The notes under the pieces: model-generated
Told to the model about the DNA's origin: nothing
Database searches by the model: none
The model's input: only the letters and a program-made list of their open reading frames with translations
Part shown: positions 38,151-47,718 of the stretch, piece after piece
How the letters are laid out: every line of letters starts with the position of its first letter
How positions within the stretch are numbered: the first letter of the stretch is position 1
Made by a program: the position numbers and the translations under genes
NCBI GenBank assembly: GCA_903861125.1
Contig: CAIOTF010000023.1
Location: 62,001 to 126,000 of the forward strand
Reading direction: 5' to 3'
DNA length: 64,000 nt
Source: an uncultured Ignavibacteriota bacterium
Lineage (GTDB): Bacteria; Bacteroidota; Ignavibacteria; UBA10030; UBA8401

Positions 38151-38179
38151 AAAGTTACAGGATTTCAATCTAAAGTCAA
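38150..38179 (-). promoter_or_regulatory. Bacteroidota-type promoter of the dcw cluster
   Basis: On the minus strand: TTG (38177-38179), a 19-nt spacer, then TAACTTTG (38150-38157), an exact TAnnTTTG -7 box with the spacing known for the Bacteroidota primary sigma factor. The start site would fall within the MraZ boxes, giving a leader of about 50-60 nt before the mraZ GTG. Confidence 0.65.
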
Positions 38180-38303
38180 GTAATTTCTCCAATAAATAGG
38201 GATATTTTGAAGATTTTTAGAAATTTTGTCTGAAAGGTCTGACAGGAAGTCGGTATTGCAGAATGTTACGGCTAAGAGTTAATATTTTACTTTAAGTGCT
38301 GTT

Positions 38304-38909
38304 TTACCATGTCTGGTTTTTAAAATCGTTCTGAAGTTGCAGTGCAGATGAAAAAATAATTCCTTTCATCCCGGCAGAAATTGCCCCTTCAACATTCTCT
38401 TTCAGATCGTCGATGAACAGTACTTCGTGCGGCTGCACGTTCAGCGAAGCGCAGACTTTTTCGTAGACAATGCTTTCCGGTTTCATCGCGCCGAGATGAA
38501 ACGAGGTGAACACTTCGGGAAATATTTTTATCAATGATGATACACGAAGAACTTTTTCCCAATGACATGGACAGGTGTTGCTGAGAACGGCGATCCGGTA
38601 GCGGCGTGCGGCTTCTTCCACAAACGGTATGATCTCAAAATTATCGGCAACAATGATCCCGTTGTATGCTTCCAGTATTTTGTTGCGGGAATATTTGTGT
38701 TGGAATATTTCATACAGCGAATCAAGAAATTCATTTGTAGAAATATTTCCCGTTTCATACATGCGGACGCTTTTTTGTATCTTCGCGTGATCGAACTGCA
38801 TACGCTCTTCGTTTATTTTCAGTCCAAGTCCGTTTGGAAAATTTTCAAAGTCGATATGCATCAGCACGCGGCCGAGGTCGAACAGAATTACTTTGATGTT
38901 TGTGTCCAT
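38304..38909 (-). CDS. HAD-family hydrolase (YihX-like)
   Basis: 201 residues. HAD motif I is FDLGRVL with nucleophile D11; the second Asp of DxD is Gly, as in the YihX group (DLGNV), so this is not a defect. Motif II is VLSNT, motif III is the Lys in GAMKPE, and motif IV is FIDDLKENVEGA. YihX-like enzymes dephosphorylate small sugar phosphates such as alpha-glucose-1-phosphate; the substrate here is unknown. It is transcribed toward mraZ, with 214 bp between them holding the dcw promoter, and mfd lies upstream by about 82 bp. Confidence 0.85.
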   Translation of the reverse strand: MDTNIKVILFDLGRVLMHIDFENFPNGLGLKINEERMQFDHAKIQKSVRMYETGNISTNEFLDSLYEIFQHKYSRNKILEAYNGIIVADNFEIIPFVEEAARRYRIAVLSNTCPCHWEKVLRVSSLIKIFPEVFTSFHLGAMKPESIVYEKVCASLNVQPHEVLFIDDLKENVEGAISAGMKGIIFSSALQLQNDFKNQTW

Positions 38910-38991
38910 ACTCTTTGTTTTCCGGATCTCTTTCGTGACGTTCTATTCACTATGCAAAGGATCAATTATTATTTTGTCTGGAGGAATGTTA

Positions 38992-41900
38992 TTACGAACG
39001 GATTTTTTCTATCACGAGAATAGCATCGGAGATGCGTTCGTTCCCTTCCGATTGCTTCACAAATGCTTGAAGGAAGAGATTTTTTCCTTCCTGCTTCAAT
39101 TGCACTTGCGGCTCTTTCATAGCGGATACTTTTGCCATCATATCCTGGAATAGTCCCCCTTCATAAAAATGTTTATCCTCTTCAAACGGAAGGTACAAAC
39201 GAAGAACGCGTTTGTTCAATTCCACTTTACGGATATCGGATTGGGCGCCAAGAACGCGAAGAGAGGCAAGAAAGAAGAGATTGTCCACCTCTTCCATCGC
39301 CGCGCCGAACCTGTCCGTAAGTTCCGCTTTCAGTTCGTCAACTTCTTTTTGTGCCGAAGTCTTATACAGACGGCGATAGATATCCAACCGCTCGGTATCG
39401 CTTTCAACGTAAAACTCGGGGATATATGCTTCAACGTCGGCATCGACCTGTGTTTCTACCATTTGTGTTCTTGCGCCGGTTTCAGCAGCAAAAACATCGG
39501 CAAATTCTTGTTCCTTCAATTCGGCAACGGCATCTTCCAGGATCTTAGTGTACATCTCGAATCCCATTTCCATAATGAATCCGCTCTGCTCACCCCCGAG
39601 CATATTGCCGGCACCGCGGATCTCGAGATCGCGCATGGCAAGATTCAATCCCGAGCCAAGTTCGGTAAATTCTTCAATCGCCTGAAGCCGCCGCAGGGTC
39701 TGTTTCGGAAGCGAATGGATCGGCGGAACAAGCAGATATGCGTATGCCTGCAGATTCGCACGTCCCACGCGTCCGCGCAGCTGATACAATTCCGCCAGTC
39801 CGAATTTGTCGGCGCGATTGATGATGATCGTATTGACACTCGGAATATCTACTCCCGATTCAACAATCTTCGTTGTTACCAACACGTCGAATTTCCGTTC
39901 CAGAAAATCAATCATCACTTGTTCAAGATCGTGTCCTTCCAACTGTCCGTGGGCAAGACGGAACCGCGCTTCCGGGATCGCTTCCATTAATGTTGAGGTG
40001 AGAATATCAATGGTGCTGATTTTATCCGTAACGATAAAGACCTGCCCTCCGCGGTGGATTTCATGAATGACCGCTTCTCTAATAATCTTCTTATCATATG
40101 TTGCAATCTCCGTGTGAATCGGAAGACGGTTGCGCGGCGGCGTATTGATTACGGAAAGATCGCGTGCGCCCATCAGCGAGAAATGGAGTGTGCGGGGAAT
40201 AGGCGTAGCGGTGAGCGTCAGCGTATCAACGGAGACTTTCATCGCGCGGAGCTTTTCTTTTGCTGCAACACCGAATCGCTGCTCTTCGTCGATCACGAGA
40301 AGACCGAGATCCTTGAATTTCACATCCTTCGACAGCAGACGGTGCGTGCCGATAACAACATCGACCTCGCCATCCGATATTTTTCTCAGTGACTCCTTAA
40401 TCTCTTTTGCCGATTTGAAACGGGAGAGCAGTGCAATGCGCACCGGATAACGGCCGAGACGGTCGGAGAACGTATTATAGTGCTGCTGGGCAAGGATCGT
40501 TGTCGGCACAAGAACGCCGACCTGTTTTCCGTTCATGACTGATTTAAATGCGGCACGTACAGCAATTTCCGTTTTTCCAAAACCGACGTCACCGCAAACC
40601 AACCGGTCCATAGGATGCGGCGATTCCATATCCGCCTTCATTTCAACCGTTGTGCGCGCCTGGTCCGGCGTATCTTCATACATGAAGGATGCTTCCATCT
40701 CCTTCTGCCAATGTGTGTCCGCCTGAAATGCAAAGCCCGGTTCCATCTTCCGTTTTGCATAGATCTTGATCAGATCACGGGCGATGTCTTTAATCTTTTT
40801 CTTCGTCCGGGCCTTCAGCCGTTCCCAATCCGGACTGCCGAGTTTGTTCAGTTTCGGTTCATGTCCTTCGGATGAGGAATATTTCTGAATGCGCGTGATG
40901 TAGTTAAGATTGACGAAGAGCGCCCCTTTTTCCGCATATTCAAGTTTGGCTACTTCCTGCTCCGCGCCGCCGACCCTGATTTTTTCGAGACCGAGAAATT
41001 TACCGATACCGTGGTCCACATGCGTCACATAATCACCCTTGCGCAGCGCATGAAGTTCCTTTGCCGATATCCCTTTGAAACGCTTCCGTTTCCGTTCCGC
41101 GCGGGCTTTAATACGGTTGAAGATCTCATGTTCGGTAAAAATAACAATCTTTGCCGATTCGAAGACAAACCCGGAGTGAAAAGATTCGGTGGAGTATGTG
41201 ACCGGTTGAAACTGCACATCGTTTTGTTTCACTACCGCTGCATCGCGTTCACTATCATCAACGGGAATAAAATCCTCGGAGATGCTATCGGCAACATCGG
41301 GCGGTTCATCGCGTTCTTCTTCGATCAGGTCCTGAATTCTTTCCAGTTCTTCTTTTCTGTCGGAAGTGATGATGACTTCACAGCCTTTGCCGGAGAATTC
41401 GCCGATCTTTTCACGCAGCATTTTTATGCTTCCATTCACACTCGGCTGCGAATGAGACTGGAAGTCGATCAGCGCATGAGGCGATTGAAACGGTGAATGA
41501 ATGAAATGCGGAAAACGTTCGATCTCTTTCAGCACCTCTTCAAACGAAAAATCCGTTGCGGATCCTTCGGCGACACGTTCGTCAAATTCCTTTTTGAGAA
41601 GTGGTGTATCTTCGGAAAGGATCACCGCATCGGACAAAAAGTAGGAAAGAAGCGAAATTTTTTTACTCTGTGTTCCTGCGGTTTGTTCGGTATCCTTATT
41701 TCGGAGGACGTCGGGAATAATGCTTACCGACTGCAATTCCCTTATAGACCGCTGCGACAAGACTTCAAATTCTCGGATCGATTCAACCGTATCGCCCCAG
41801 AACTCGATGCGGACGGGATGTTCGCCGATAAACGGAAATACATCGAGGATACCGCCGCGCACGGCAAAATCACCGTATGATTCAACAAATTGTTTCCGCT

Positions 41901-42453
41901 CAAACCCCTGTCCGGACAGTGATGCCAGCAACTGTTCAAAATTGTGATCGGTCTTGGATGAAAGCTCAATAACCGATTTCGAAAATTCCTGCCGGTCGGG
42001 AACGCCGATACCGAGCGCGGTTGCGTGCGTAATATAGATCGCCGGAGTGTTTGTCTGCAGCGCTTTCAATGTTTCGATCTGGGAGAGCAGTGCGGACATA
42101 TCCATGGCTTCCGACGCATGCTGCGGTTCTACGGTGCATAACTTCACATTCGCGTCGCCGATGATCGAAGCGCAATCATCGCGGAGTTTTTCAGCGTGTT
42201 CCTGTTCTTCCAGTACGACCAGCACCTGACCGTTCCCCTGCCGGAAGAGTGCAACGGCAACGAATGCCCAGAGCGAACCGTACAATCCATGCAACTGTAC
42301 GGGGTTCCCGGCAGAAACATTCAGCGAAGTAAGTTTCTGAAAATGCGGAGAATCAAATATTTTTTTATGTATGTCGTTCGGCACAATTATCACGGATTTT
42401 TCATTTAAAACAGAGTAACCCCTGCCGGCAAGTTGTTGAGAACTTGTTGGCAC
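38992..42453 (-). CDS. mfd: Transcription-repair coupling factor Mfd
   Basis: 1153 residues from a GTG start, normal Mfd length. Mfd removes RNA polymerase stalled at DNA lesions and recruits UvrA. N-terminal UvrB-like modules are visible (QFVESYGDFAVRGGILDVFPF). The RNA polymerase-interacting domain starts near LRKGDYVTHVDHGIGKF. The helicase motor has Walker A GDVGFGKTEIA (about 618), DEEQRFGV, TATPIPRTLHFS and QLRGRVGR. The C-terminal TRCF domain has PEFYVESDTERLDIYRRL. It is followed by the HAD gene on the same strand. Confidence 0.97.
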   Translation of the reverse strand: MPTSSQQLAGRGYSVLNEKSVIIVPNDIHKKIFDSPHFQKLTSLNVSAGNPVQLHGLYGSLWAFVAVALFRQGNGQVLVVLEEQEHAEKLRDDCASIIGDANVKLCTVEPQHASEAMDMSALLSQIETLKALQTNTPAIYITHATALGIGVPDRQEFSKSVIELSSKTDHNFEQLLASLSGQGFERKQFVESYGDFAVRGGILDVFPFIGEHPVRIEFWGDTVESIREFEVLSQRSIRELQSVSIIPDVLRNKDTEQTAGTQSKKISLLSYFLSDAVILSEDTPLLKKEFDERVAEGSATDFSFEEVLKEIERFPHFIHSPFQSPHALIDFQSHSQPSVNGSIKMLREKIGEFSGKGCEVIITSDRKEELERIQDLIEEERDEPPDVADSISEDFIPVDDSERDAAVVKQNDVQFQPVTYSTESFHSGFVFESAKIVIFTEHEIFNRIKARAERKRKRFKGISAKELHALRKGDYVTHVDHGIGKFLGLEKIRVGGAEQEVAKLEYAEKGALFVNLNYITRIQKYSSSEGHEPKLNKLGSPDWERLKARTKKKIKDIARDLIKIYAKRKMEPGFAFQADTHWQKEMEASFMYEDTPDQARTTVEMKADMESPHPMDRLVCGDVGFGKTEIAVRAAFKSVMNGKQVGVLVPTTILAQQHYNTFSDRLGRYPVRIALLSRFKSAKEIKESLRKISDGEVDVVIGTHRLLSKDVKFKDLGLLVIDEEQRFGVAAKEKLRAMKVSVDTLTLTATPIPRTLHFSLMGARDLSVINTPPRNRLPIHTEIATYDKKIIREAVIHEIHRGGQVFIVTDKISTIDILTSTLMEAIPEARFRLAHGQLEGHDLEQVMIDFLERKFDVLVTTKIVESGVDIPSVNTIIINRADKFGLAELYQLRGRVGRANLQAYAYLLVPPIHSLPKQTLRRLQAIEEFTELGSGLNLAMRDLEIRGAGNMLGGEQSGFIMEMGFEMYTKILEDAVAELKEQEFADVFAAETGARTQMVETQVDADVEAYIPEFYVESDTERLDIYRRLYKTSAQKEVDELKAELTDRFGAAMEEVDNLFFLASLRVLGAQSDIRKVELNKRVLRLYLPFEEDKHFYEGGLFQDMMAKVSAMKEPQVQLKQEGKNLFLQAFVKQSEGNERISDAILVIEKIRS

Positions 42454-42491
42454 GGGCGAATGAAGATAAAAAGAAAAATATCAGAATAAAA

Positions 42492-42929
42492 TTATTTCTT
42501 TGCTTTCAGCCAGGCAATAAATTCTTCTGCGTTCATGAATCCAACGTAGCGCCGTACCTCCTGCTGGTCGGGCCCCAATAGCAATGCTGTCGGCATGCCT
42601 GTAATATTATATTGTTTCATCATAGGTTGACCAAATAACGGTTCGTCAACATTAATGCGGGTGGCAATAAATTCGTTTTTCAAAAGCGTAATGACCGAAT
42701 CATTGGAAAATGTGCTCTTATCCATTTGCTTGCACGGCTGACACCAATCGGCATAGAAATCAATATAGATCAATTTTTTCTTCTCTTTTGCGTATTGTTT
42801 TGCATCGGCAAAGGGAACCCATTCTACTGTATTTGCTGCATGGTAGAATTCCAGCACTGCGCCAGCCGATCCGCACAAAAGCGCAATTGCCATTAAATAT
42901 TTTATTCCGGATCCAGTGCGCTGGTTCAT
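42492..42929 (-). CDS. Membrane-anchored thioredoxin-like protein
   Basis: 145 residues. An N-terminal hydrophobic segment (about 10-28) is probably a signal anchor or a cleaved signal. A thioredoxin fold follows with the redox pair CQPC at 63-66 in YADWCQPCKQMDKSTF and a cis-Pro in GMPTALLL. The pattern resembles DsbD C-terminal-type domains that keep periplasmic thiols reduced. It starts 3 nt after the ABC permease stop, so it belongs to that operon. The partner is unknown; it could serve a substrate of the transporter. Confidence 0.85.
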   Translation of the reverse strand: MNQRTGSGIKYLMAIALLCGSAGAVLEFYHAANTVEWVPFADAKQYAKEKKKLIYIDFYADWCQPCKQMDKSTFSNDSVITLLKNEFIATRINVDEPLFGQPMMKQYNITGMPTALLLGPDQQEVRRYVGFMNAEEFIAWLKAKK

Positions 42930-42932
42930 GAT

Positions 42933-43688
42933 TTATTCCGAGCCAATATCGATCTGTATTTTATTTATTGAAAGAAGCATTAGTGCGGCAAAAAAAGCCA
43001 CAGAGGCAAGGCCCCATAGAATATCCGCCATGGGGAATCCCACTCCCAGCTTTGAATAGGTCAGGGCATCTTGAAAACCTGATGGAGATAAAAAATCTTT
43101 CAACGTCATAAGCCAGGGTATGTCCCAATATTTTTTTGAAATGAGCATTTCTATCAACTGCGAAGCACCAAACCAAATATAGAGTGCCAATGAATTGAAC
43201 GCTCCGCTGATCCAGCAGGAAATACCGGCTGAAATAATGATATACAAAACCACTTCACAGCTTTTTAGCATGAGAAAAGTTACGGTTGGGGATACATCAA
43301 AAATAATTTTCGAATCCGCCAAAAGCATAAAATAGACGATGGGAATAAGAATAGTAATCGCTAATGTTACCAAAGTCACCGTGCTGATAACTGATATTTT
43401 TGTCAATACATATTGCTGCCGAGTTACCGGACGGATAAGAAGCGTTCTCATCCAGCCGCTCTTTATATCAGATCCGACTATTCCGGCAGAGAAAAGAATG
43501 ACCGAAAAGAACGATACAATATCATAACATATTTCCACGAGGTTCGATGTTTTCGGTAATTGTTTCATCGTCCCCATGCCAAAGGCAATAACATTTCCGA
43601 AACCAATAATGCCAAATGCTGTAACGATCATTGCCGGAGTCCAAAAGCGTTTGAATTCCGCTTTAAAGAGAATGGAATATTTGCTCAT
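42933..43688 (-). CDS. ABC-2 type transporter permease
   Basis: 251 residues with about six membrane helices. It opens KAEFKRFWTPAMIVTAF and has SDIKSGWMRTLLIRPVTRQQYVLTKI, a common feature of ABC-2 permeases (NatB/CcmB-like) in which the amphipathic turn precedes helix 3. The ATG overlaps the ATPase stop by four bases (ATGA), so the pair is coupled. It probably exports a lipid, peptide or drug; the cargo is unknown. Confidence 0.88.
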   Translation of the reverse strand: MSKYSILFKAEFKRFWTPAMIVTAFGIIGFGNVIAFGMGTMKQLPKTSNLVEICYDIVSFFSVILFSAGIVGSDIKSGWMRTLLIRPVTRQQYVLTKISVISTVTLVTLAITILIPIVYFMLLADSKIIFDVSPTVTFLMLKSCEVVLYIIISAGISCWISGAFNSLALYIWFGASQLIEMLISKKYWDIPWLMTLKDFLSPSGFQDALTYSKLGVGFPMADILWGLASVAFFAALMLLSINKIQIDIGSE

Positions 43689-44413
43689 GATCCTGTTCCC
43701 TTCCGTTCCAGATTCTTTCTGAACAGCATTTCCAGGTGGCCCGGTCCGATATCCTTCATCGGAGAGTCATCAACAACCGTTCCGTTATTGATGAAAAGAA
43801 TGCGGGTGCAGATAGATTCAACTTCCGTTAAATGGTGCGAACTGAACAGAACAGTAATTCCGGATTTCTTTTGTTCCGCAAGATAATCGCGCAGTACAAA
43901 TACGGAAGGAGGATCGAGCGCGGCAGTCGGCTCGTCAAGAAACACCAGTTTCGGTGAACCGAGAAATGCAAGAACCAGTTCTAATTTTTGTCTCATCCCT
44001 TTTGAAAGCGCAGAAAGTGTGCGTGTGTGCGCATCAAAAAGATCGAATGTCTGCAGAAGATGTTGGATATGCTCATCCGCATTTTTTATGCCGATCAGAT
44101 CTGCATGAAGACGAAGGAACGATTGCACGGTTACATTCTTTGCCCGAAACTGCGTATCCGCCTGGTACCCAATCAGCGATCTGGCGCGGAGCGATTCCGG
44201 ATGTTCACCGAACAGTTTCACATCGCCTGTGTCCGACGGAAGAAATCCCAATAAAATCCGCATGAGCGTCGATTTTCCCGCTCCGTTCGGACCGATAAGA
44301 CCGACAATCTCACCTTCGTTAACGGTAAACGAAACATTGTGCAATGCGTCGACGGGAGGTCGATGATGCTCCCTGTACGTCTTGGATAGATTGGTTGCAC
44401 TGATAGCCGACAT
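43685..44413 (-). CDS. ABC transporter ATP-binding protein
   Basis: I choose the ATG at 44411-44413 (MSAISATNLSKTY), giving 242 residues; upstream in-frame codons add a sequence not seen in this family. It has Walker A GPNGAGKST (41-49), the Q-loop in IGYQADTQF, the signature LSKGM (136-140, a variant of LSGGQ), Walker B LVFLDE with E161, and the H-loop SSHHLTEV. It pairs with the following permease through a 4-base overlap and is divergent from the ATP-grasp gene. Confidence 0.93.
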   Translation of the reverse strand: MSAISATNLSKTYREHHRPPVDALHNVSFTVNEGEIVGLIGPNGAGKSTLMRILLGFLPSDTGDVKLFGEHPESLRARSLIGYQADTQFRAKNVTVQSFLRLHADLIGIKNADEHIQHLLQTFDLFDAHTRTLSALSKGMRQKLELVLAFLGSPKLVFLDEPTAALDPPSVFVLRDYLAEQKKSGITVLFSSHHLTEVESICTRILFINNGTVVDDSPMKDIGPGHLEMLFRKNLERKGTGS

Positions 44414-44522
44414 TGAATTACTCAGGATTTTGTGTTTGCTTACGCCAAAGTATAAAAGAAAAGTTGAAATGACAATTGATTTCATCTATTTTATTTATAT
44501 CTCATCACTCACTCGTTGTAAA

Positions 44523-45422
44523 ATGAAAACATACGATATCACACTTCTTACGGCACACCACTATCTGAATCCGGCGGATCCCAATTGGTATGTGCAGCAG
44601 ATTCTGCACGAAGATCTGTTGCTGCGCGAAGCTTTGGAGCGAAAAGGATTACGGGTCCATCGGATAGATTGGACCAATATAGAATTTGACTGGTCATTAA
44701 CCCGTGCCGTTCTGTTCCGCGCTGTTTGGGATTACACGGAACGGTATGACGAATTCATACGATTCATACATACCGCGTCGGAAAAAACAATGTTGATCAA
44801 TCCGCTTGAAACGATCGTGTGGAATCTTGATAAGCATTATTTACGGGATATCAAGAAGCATGGTCTCGGCATTCCGGAAACAATTTTCATCGAGAAGAAT
44901 GAACCGGTCACTCTGCGTCAGTTGTATTTGGAGCATGGCTTGACGGAATTCATTTTGAAACCGGCAATGTCTGCAGGAGCACGGCACACGTACCGTCTGA
45001 ACAACGGGAATCTTGCTGAACATGAAATTATTTTCCGTCAGCTGATCGCTGCTGAAGCGATGATGATACAGCCGTTTCTGCACTCGGTCACAACGCAGGG
45101 TGAGATTACCATTGTTGTTATCGGCGGCAGGCACACTCATGCCGTTCTGAAGAAAGTAAAGCCGGGAGATTTCCGGGTACAGGATGATTTCGGCGGATCG
45201 GTTCATCATTACTCTCCAACCCGGGAAGAAATTGCTTTTGCCGAAAAAGCTGTCTCGGTCTGCACGCCTCTGCCTCTCTACGCCAGAGTTGACATTTTGC
45301 GCGATAATAATAATAATTTGGCCGTTTCCGAACTGGAGCTGATAGAACCGGAGCTTTGGGTCCGATTTTGTCCGCCGGCAGCAGACCGCCTGGCTGAAGA
45401 GATTGCAAAAAAAATGCAATGA
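44523..45422 (+). CDS. ATP-grasp domain protein (RimK/glutathione-synthetase-like)
   Basis: 299 residues from the ATG at 44523-44525. The upstream frame (from 44382) overlaps the ABC gene and looks non-coding. The N-terminus (YDITLLTAHHYLNPADPNWYVQQ, broken here as family-like) is followed by a linker with WDYTERYDEF and WNLDKHYLRDI. The ATP-grasp core has EFILKPAMSAGARHTYRL, MIQPFLHSV, GEITIVVIGGRHTHAVLKK and a metal-binding ELELIEPELWVRF. This group ligates a carboxylate to an amine or thiol; the substrate is unknown. It is divergently transcribed from the ABC operon. Confidence 0.8.
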   Translation: MKTYDITLLTAHHYLNPADPNWYVQQILHEDLLLREALERKGLRVHRIDWTNIEFDWSLTRAVLFRAVWDYTERYDEFIRFIHTASEKTMLINPLETIVWNLDKHYLRDIKKHGLGIPETIFIEKNEPVTLRQLYLEHGLTEFILKPAMSAGARHTYRLNNGNLAEHEIIFRQLIAAEAMMIQPFLHSVTTQGEITIVVIGGRHTHAVLKKVKPGDFRVQDDFGGSVHHYSPTREEIAFAEKAVSVCTPLPLYARVDILRDNNNNLAVSELELIEPELWVRFCPPAADRLAEEIAKKMQ

Positions 45423-45482
45423 TTTACAGCATTCTTCATTTCTTCCTCTTATATTCGGCAGTCATTTACGAAAGGAAATTCC

Positions 45483-46295
45483 ATGAGTGAAATAAAAAAT
45501 TCCGCCGTTCTCATTACCGGAGGTGCTTCCGGCATCGGCAAGTTGATGGGTTCAATGGTTATAAGCAAAGGATGCTCATCATTGGTCGTTTGGGATGTGA
45601 ATCAGCAATTGCTGAACGAAACGGTAAAAGAGTTTTCCTCTTTGCTGAAGAATGTAAAAGGGTATGTTGTTGATGTTTCGAATACCGAACAGGTACGGAC
45701 AACAGCTCAACAGGTGACGAAGGATGTCGGTCCGATTGATATTCTTATCAACAATGCCGGGATCGTTGTCGGAAAATACTTTCACGAACACACGCATGCC
45801 GATATTGACAGAACGATGTCAATCAACGCTGAAGCGCTGATGCATATCACGCTGGAATTCCTTCCGGAGATGATCAAAAAGAATAAAGGGCATATCGTGA
45901 ACATCGCCTCCGCCGCAGGACTTGTCGGCAATCCGAAAATGTCCGTCTATGCCGCAAGCAAGTGGGCTGTAATCGGCTGGTCCGATTCGATACGGCTGGA
46001 AATGGAAAGACTTGGAAACAATGTGAAGGTTACGTGCGTCACCCCCTATTATATCAGCACGGGAATGTTCGACGGAGTAAAATCCTCCATCTTCGTTCCG
46101 ATCAATAAACCGGTCCCGGCAGTACGAAAGATCATCCGCGGAATTGAAAAGAACAAACTGCACGTGCGCATGCCGCTGATTGTATATACCCTGCAACTAT
46201 TCAAAGGCGTACTGCCTACGCGGGTATTCGATCTGATTGTGGGAAGATTTCTGAAGGTGTATAAAACGATGGATGAATTTACCGGCAGAAAATAA
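45483..46295 (+). CDS. Short-chain dehydrogenase/reductase
   Basis: 270 residues, preceded by AAAGGA. Classical SDR features: the NAD(P) motif GGASGIG (13-19), WDVN at the end of strand 2, NNAG (90-93), catalytic S143, Y156 and K160 in YAASK. D38 after strand 2 suggests NAD(H) preference. The C-terminus has a hydrophobic stretch (MPLIVYTLQLFKGVLP) as in membrane-associated retinol/17-beta-HSD-like SDRs. An aldehyde dehydrogenase gene follows by about 40 bp, so the pair may oxidise an alcohol to an acid in two steps (inference). Confidence 0.9.
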   Translation: MSEIKNSAVLITGGASGIGKLMGSMVISKGCSSLVVWDVNQQLLNETVKEFSSLLKNVKGYVVDVSNTEQVRTTAQQVTKDVGPIDILINNAGIVVGKYFHEHTHADIDRTMSINAEALMHITLEFLPEMIKKNKGHIVNIASAAGLVGNPKMSVYAASKWAVIGWSDSIRLEMERLGNNVKVTCVTPYYISTGMFDGVKSSIFVPINKPVPAVRKIIRGIEKNKLHVRMPLIVYTLQLFKGVLPTRVFDLIVGRFLKVYKTMDEFTGRK

Positions 46296-46334
46296 ATACG
46301 CCGGAAAAGAACGTCTGTCCAAAAAAAAAATATT

Positions 46335-47711
46335 ATGACCATAAAAGATATCGTCACAGCTCAACGCACCTTCTTTCAGACCGGTGCCACGCGTACCGTC
46401 ACGTTCCGGACTCAGCAACTATTGAAATTTGAACGGGCATTGAAAGCGAACGAGCAAATTCTGTTCGACGCGATCTACGCCGATCTGAAAAAATCGCGGT
46501 ATGATACATTCACATCCGAACTCTCACTCGTCTACCGCGAACTATCGTTTATGATGCGGAATATGGGAAAATGGAGCAAAAAGAAACGGATGTGGACAAA
46601 TCTTGTTAATTTCCCTGCGCGAAGTTACGTTCTGCCCGAGCCGTACGGCGTTACCTACATTGCCGGAGCATGGAATTATCCCTATCAATTGACCCTGGTA
46701 CCATTGATCGATTCCCTTGCCGCCGGCAATACGGCCGTGGTGAAACCGAGCGAGGTAGCTCCGCAAACATCCGCTGCAATGGCGAAGATCATCAATGAAA
46801 CGTTTGCTCCCGAATACTGTTTTGCCGTTGAAGGAGGAGCGGATGCGGCAACAGAGATTCTTGAACAGAAATTCGATTACATTTTCTTTACCGGCGGAAC
46901 AAAGATCGGCAAGATTGTGTACGAAGCTGCAGCAAAACATCTTACGCCTGTCACGCTGGAGCTTGGCGGCAAAAATCCGGCCTTTGTGCTGCCGGATTGC
47001 GACATAGCCACGTGCGCAAAACGGATCGTGTGGGGAAAATTACTTAATGCGGGACAAACCTGCGTCGCCATTGATTATCTTCTGGTGCATTCTTCCGTTG
47101 AACAGAAACTGCTTGCCGAGATGAAATCGGTAATGGAACGTCATTATCCCAAAGATGCCGTTTCGGAAAATTTCATGGCGATCGTGAACGAACGGCATGT
47201 GGAACGCATTCAGCAGCTGATCGATCCGAAAAAAGTATACTACGGCGGCGTTGTTGATAAAAAAAACCGGTTCATCGCTCCCACCATTCTGCATAATGTA
47301 ACTTTCGACGACGACGTGATGAAAGAAGAGATCTTCGGTCCGGTACTAGCGGTCGTACGGTATGACGATTTGAATTCGGCGGTCAAACGCGTAAAGGAAT
47401 ATCCGAAACCATTGTCATTGTATGTGTTCGGTTCGAACAACGGGGAAAAAGAGAGATTGTTCAGCGAGTTATCGTTCGGCGGCGGATCGCAGAACGATGC
47501 TGTTATGTACTTTGCAAACGATCATCTTCCGCTCGGCGGTGTCGGTTCCAGCGGCATGGGTGCCTACCACGGCGTTGATGGATTCAAAACATTCTCGCAC
47601 TATAAATCGATCATGGAAAAACCGACGTGGCTGGAGTTCTGGTTCCTGAAGGTGCCGCCGTACAGCGAGTGGAAGCTGAAGATTCTGCGGTTACTCCTGG
47701 AGAAGCTGTAA
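46335..47711 (+). CDS. Aldehyde dehydrogenase (class 3 / fatty-aldehyde type)
   Basis: 458 residues. It has the NAD-dependent ALDH fold: WNYPYQLTLVPLIDSLAAGNTAVVKPSE, FTGGTKIGKIV, general base E209 in LELGGKNP and catalytic Cys243 in NAGQTCVAIDY. The short N-terminus, NQAMMYF-like NDAVMYF and HYKSIMEKP ending match the class 3 family that oxidises medium- and long-chain aldehydes. It follows the SDR gene on the same strand and is closed by a hairpin terminator. Confidence 0.93.
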   Translation: MTIKDIVTAQRTFFQTGATRTVTFRTQQLLKFERALKANEQILFDAIYADLKKSRYDTFTSELSLVYRELSFMMRNMGKWSKKKRMWTNLVNFPARSYVLPEPYGVTYIAGAWNYPYQLTLVPLIDSLAAGNTAVVKPSEVAPQTSAAMAKIINETFAPEYCFAVEGGADAATEILEQKFDYIFFTGGTKIGKIVYEAAAKHLTPVTLELGGKNPAFVLPDCDIATCAKRIVWGKLLNAGQTCVAIDYLLVHSSVEQKLLAEMKSVMERHYPKDAVSENFMAIVNERHVERIQQLIDPKKVYYGGVVDKKNRFIAPTILHNVTFDDDVMKEEIFGPVLAVVRYDDLNSAVKRVKEYPKPLSLYVFGSNNGEKERLFSELSFGGGSQNDAVMYFANDHLPLGGVGSSGMGAYHGVDGFKTFSHYKSIMEKPTWLEFWFLKVPPYSEWKLKILRLLLEKL

Positions 47712-47718
47712 GAAAACA

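Noticed and set aside
38304-38909. HAD protein as an inactive enzyme because motif I is DLG rather than DxD
   Set aside because: The YihX group of active phosphatases naturally has DLG; the other motifs are intact.
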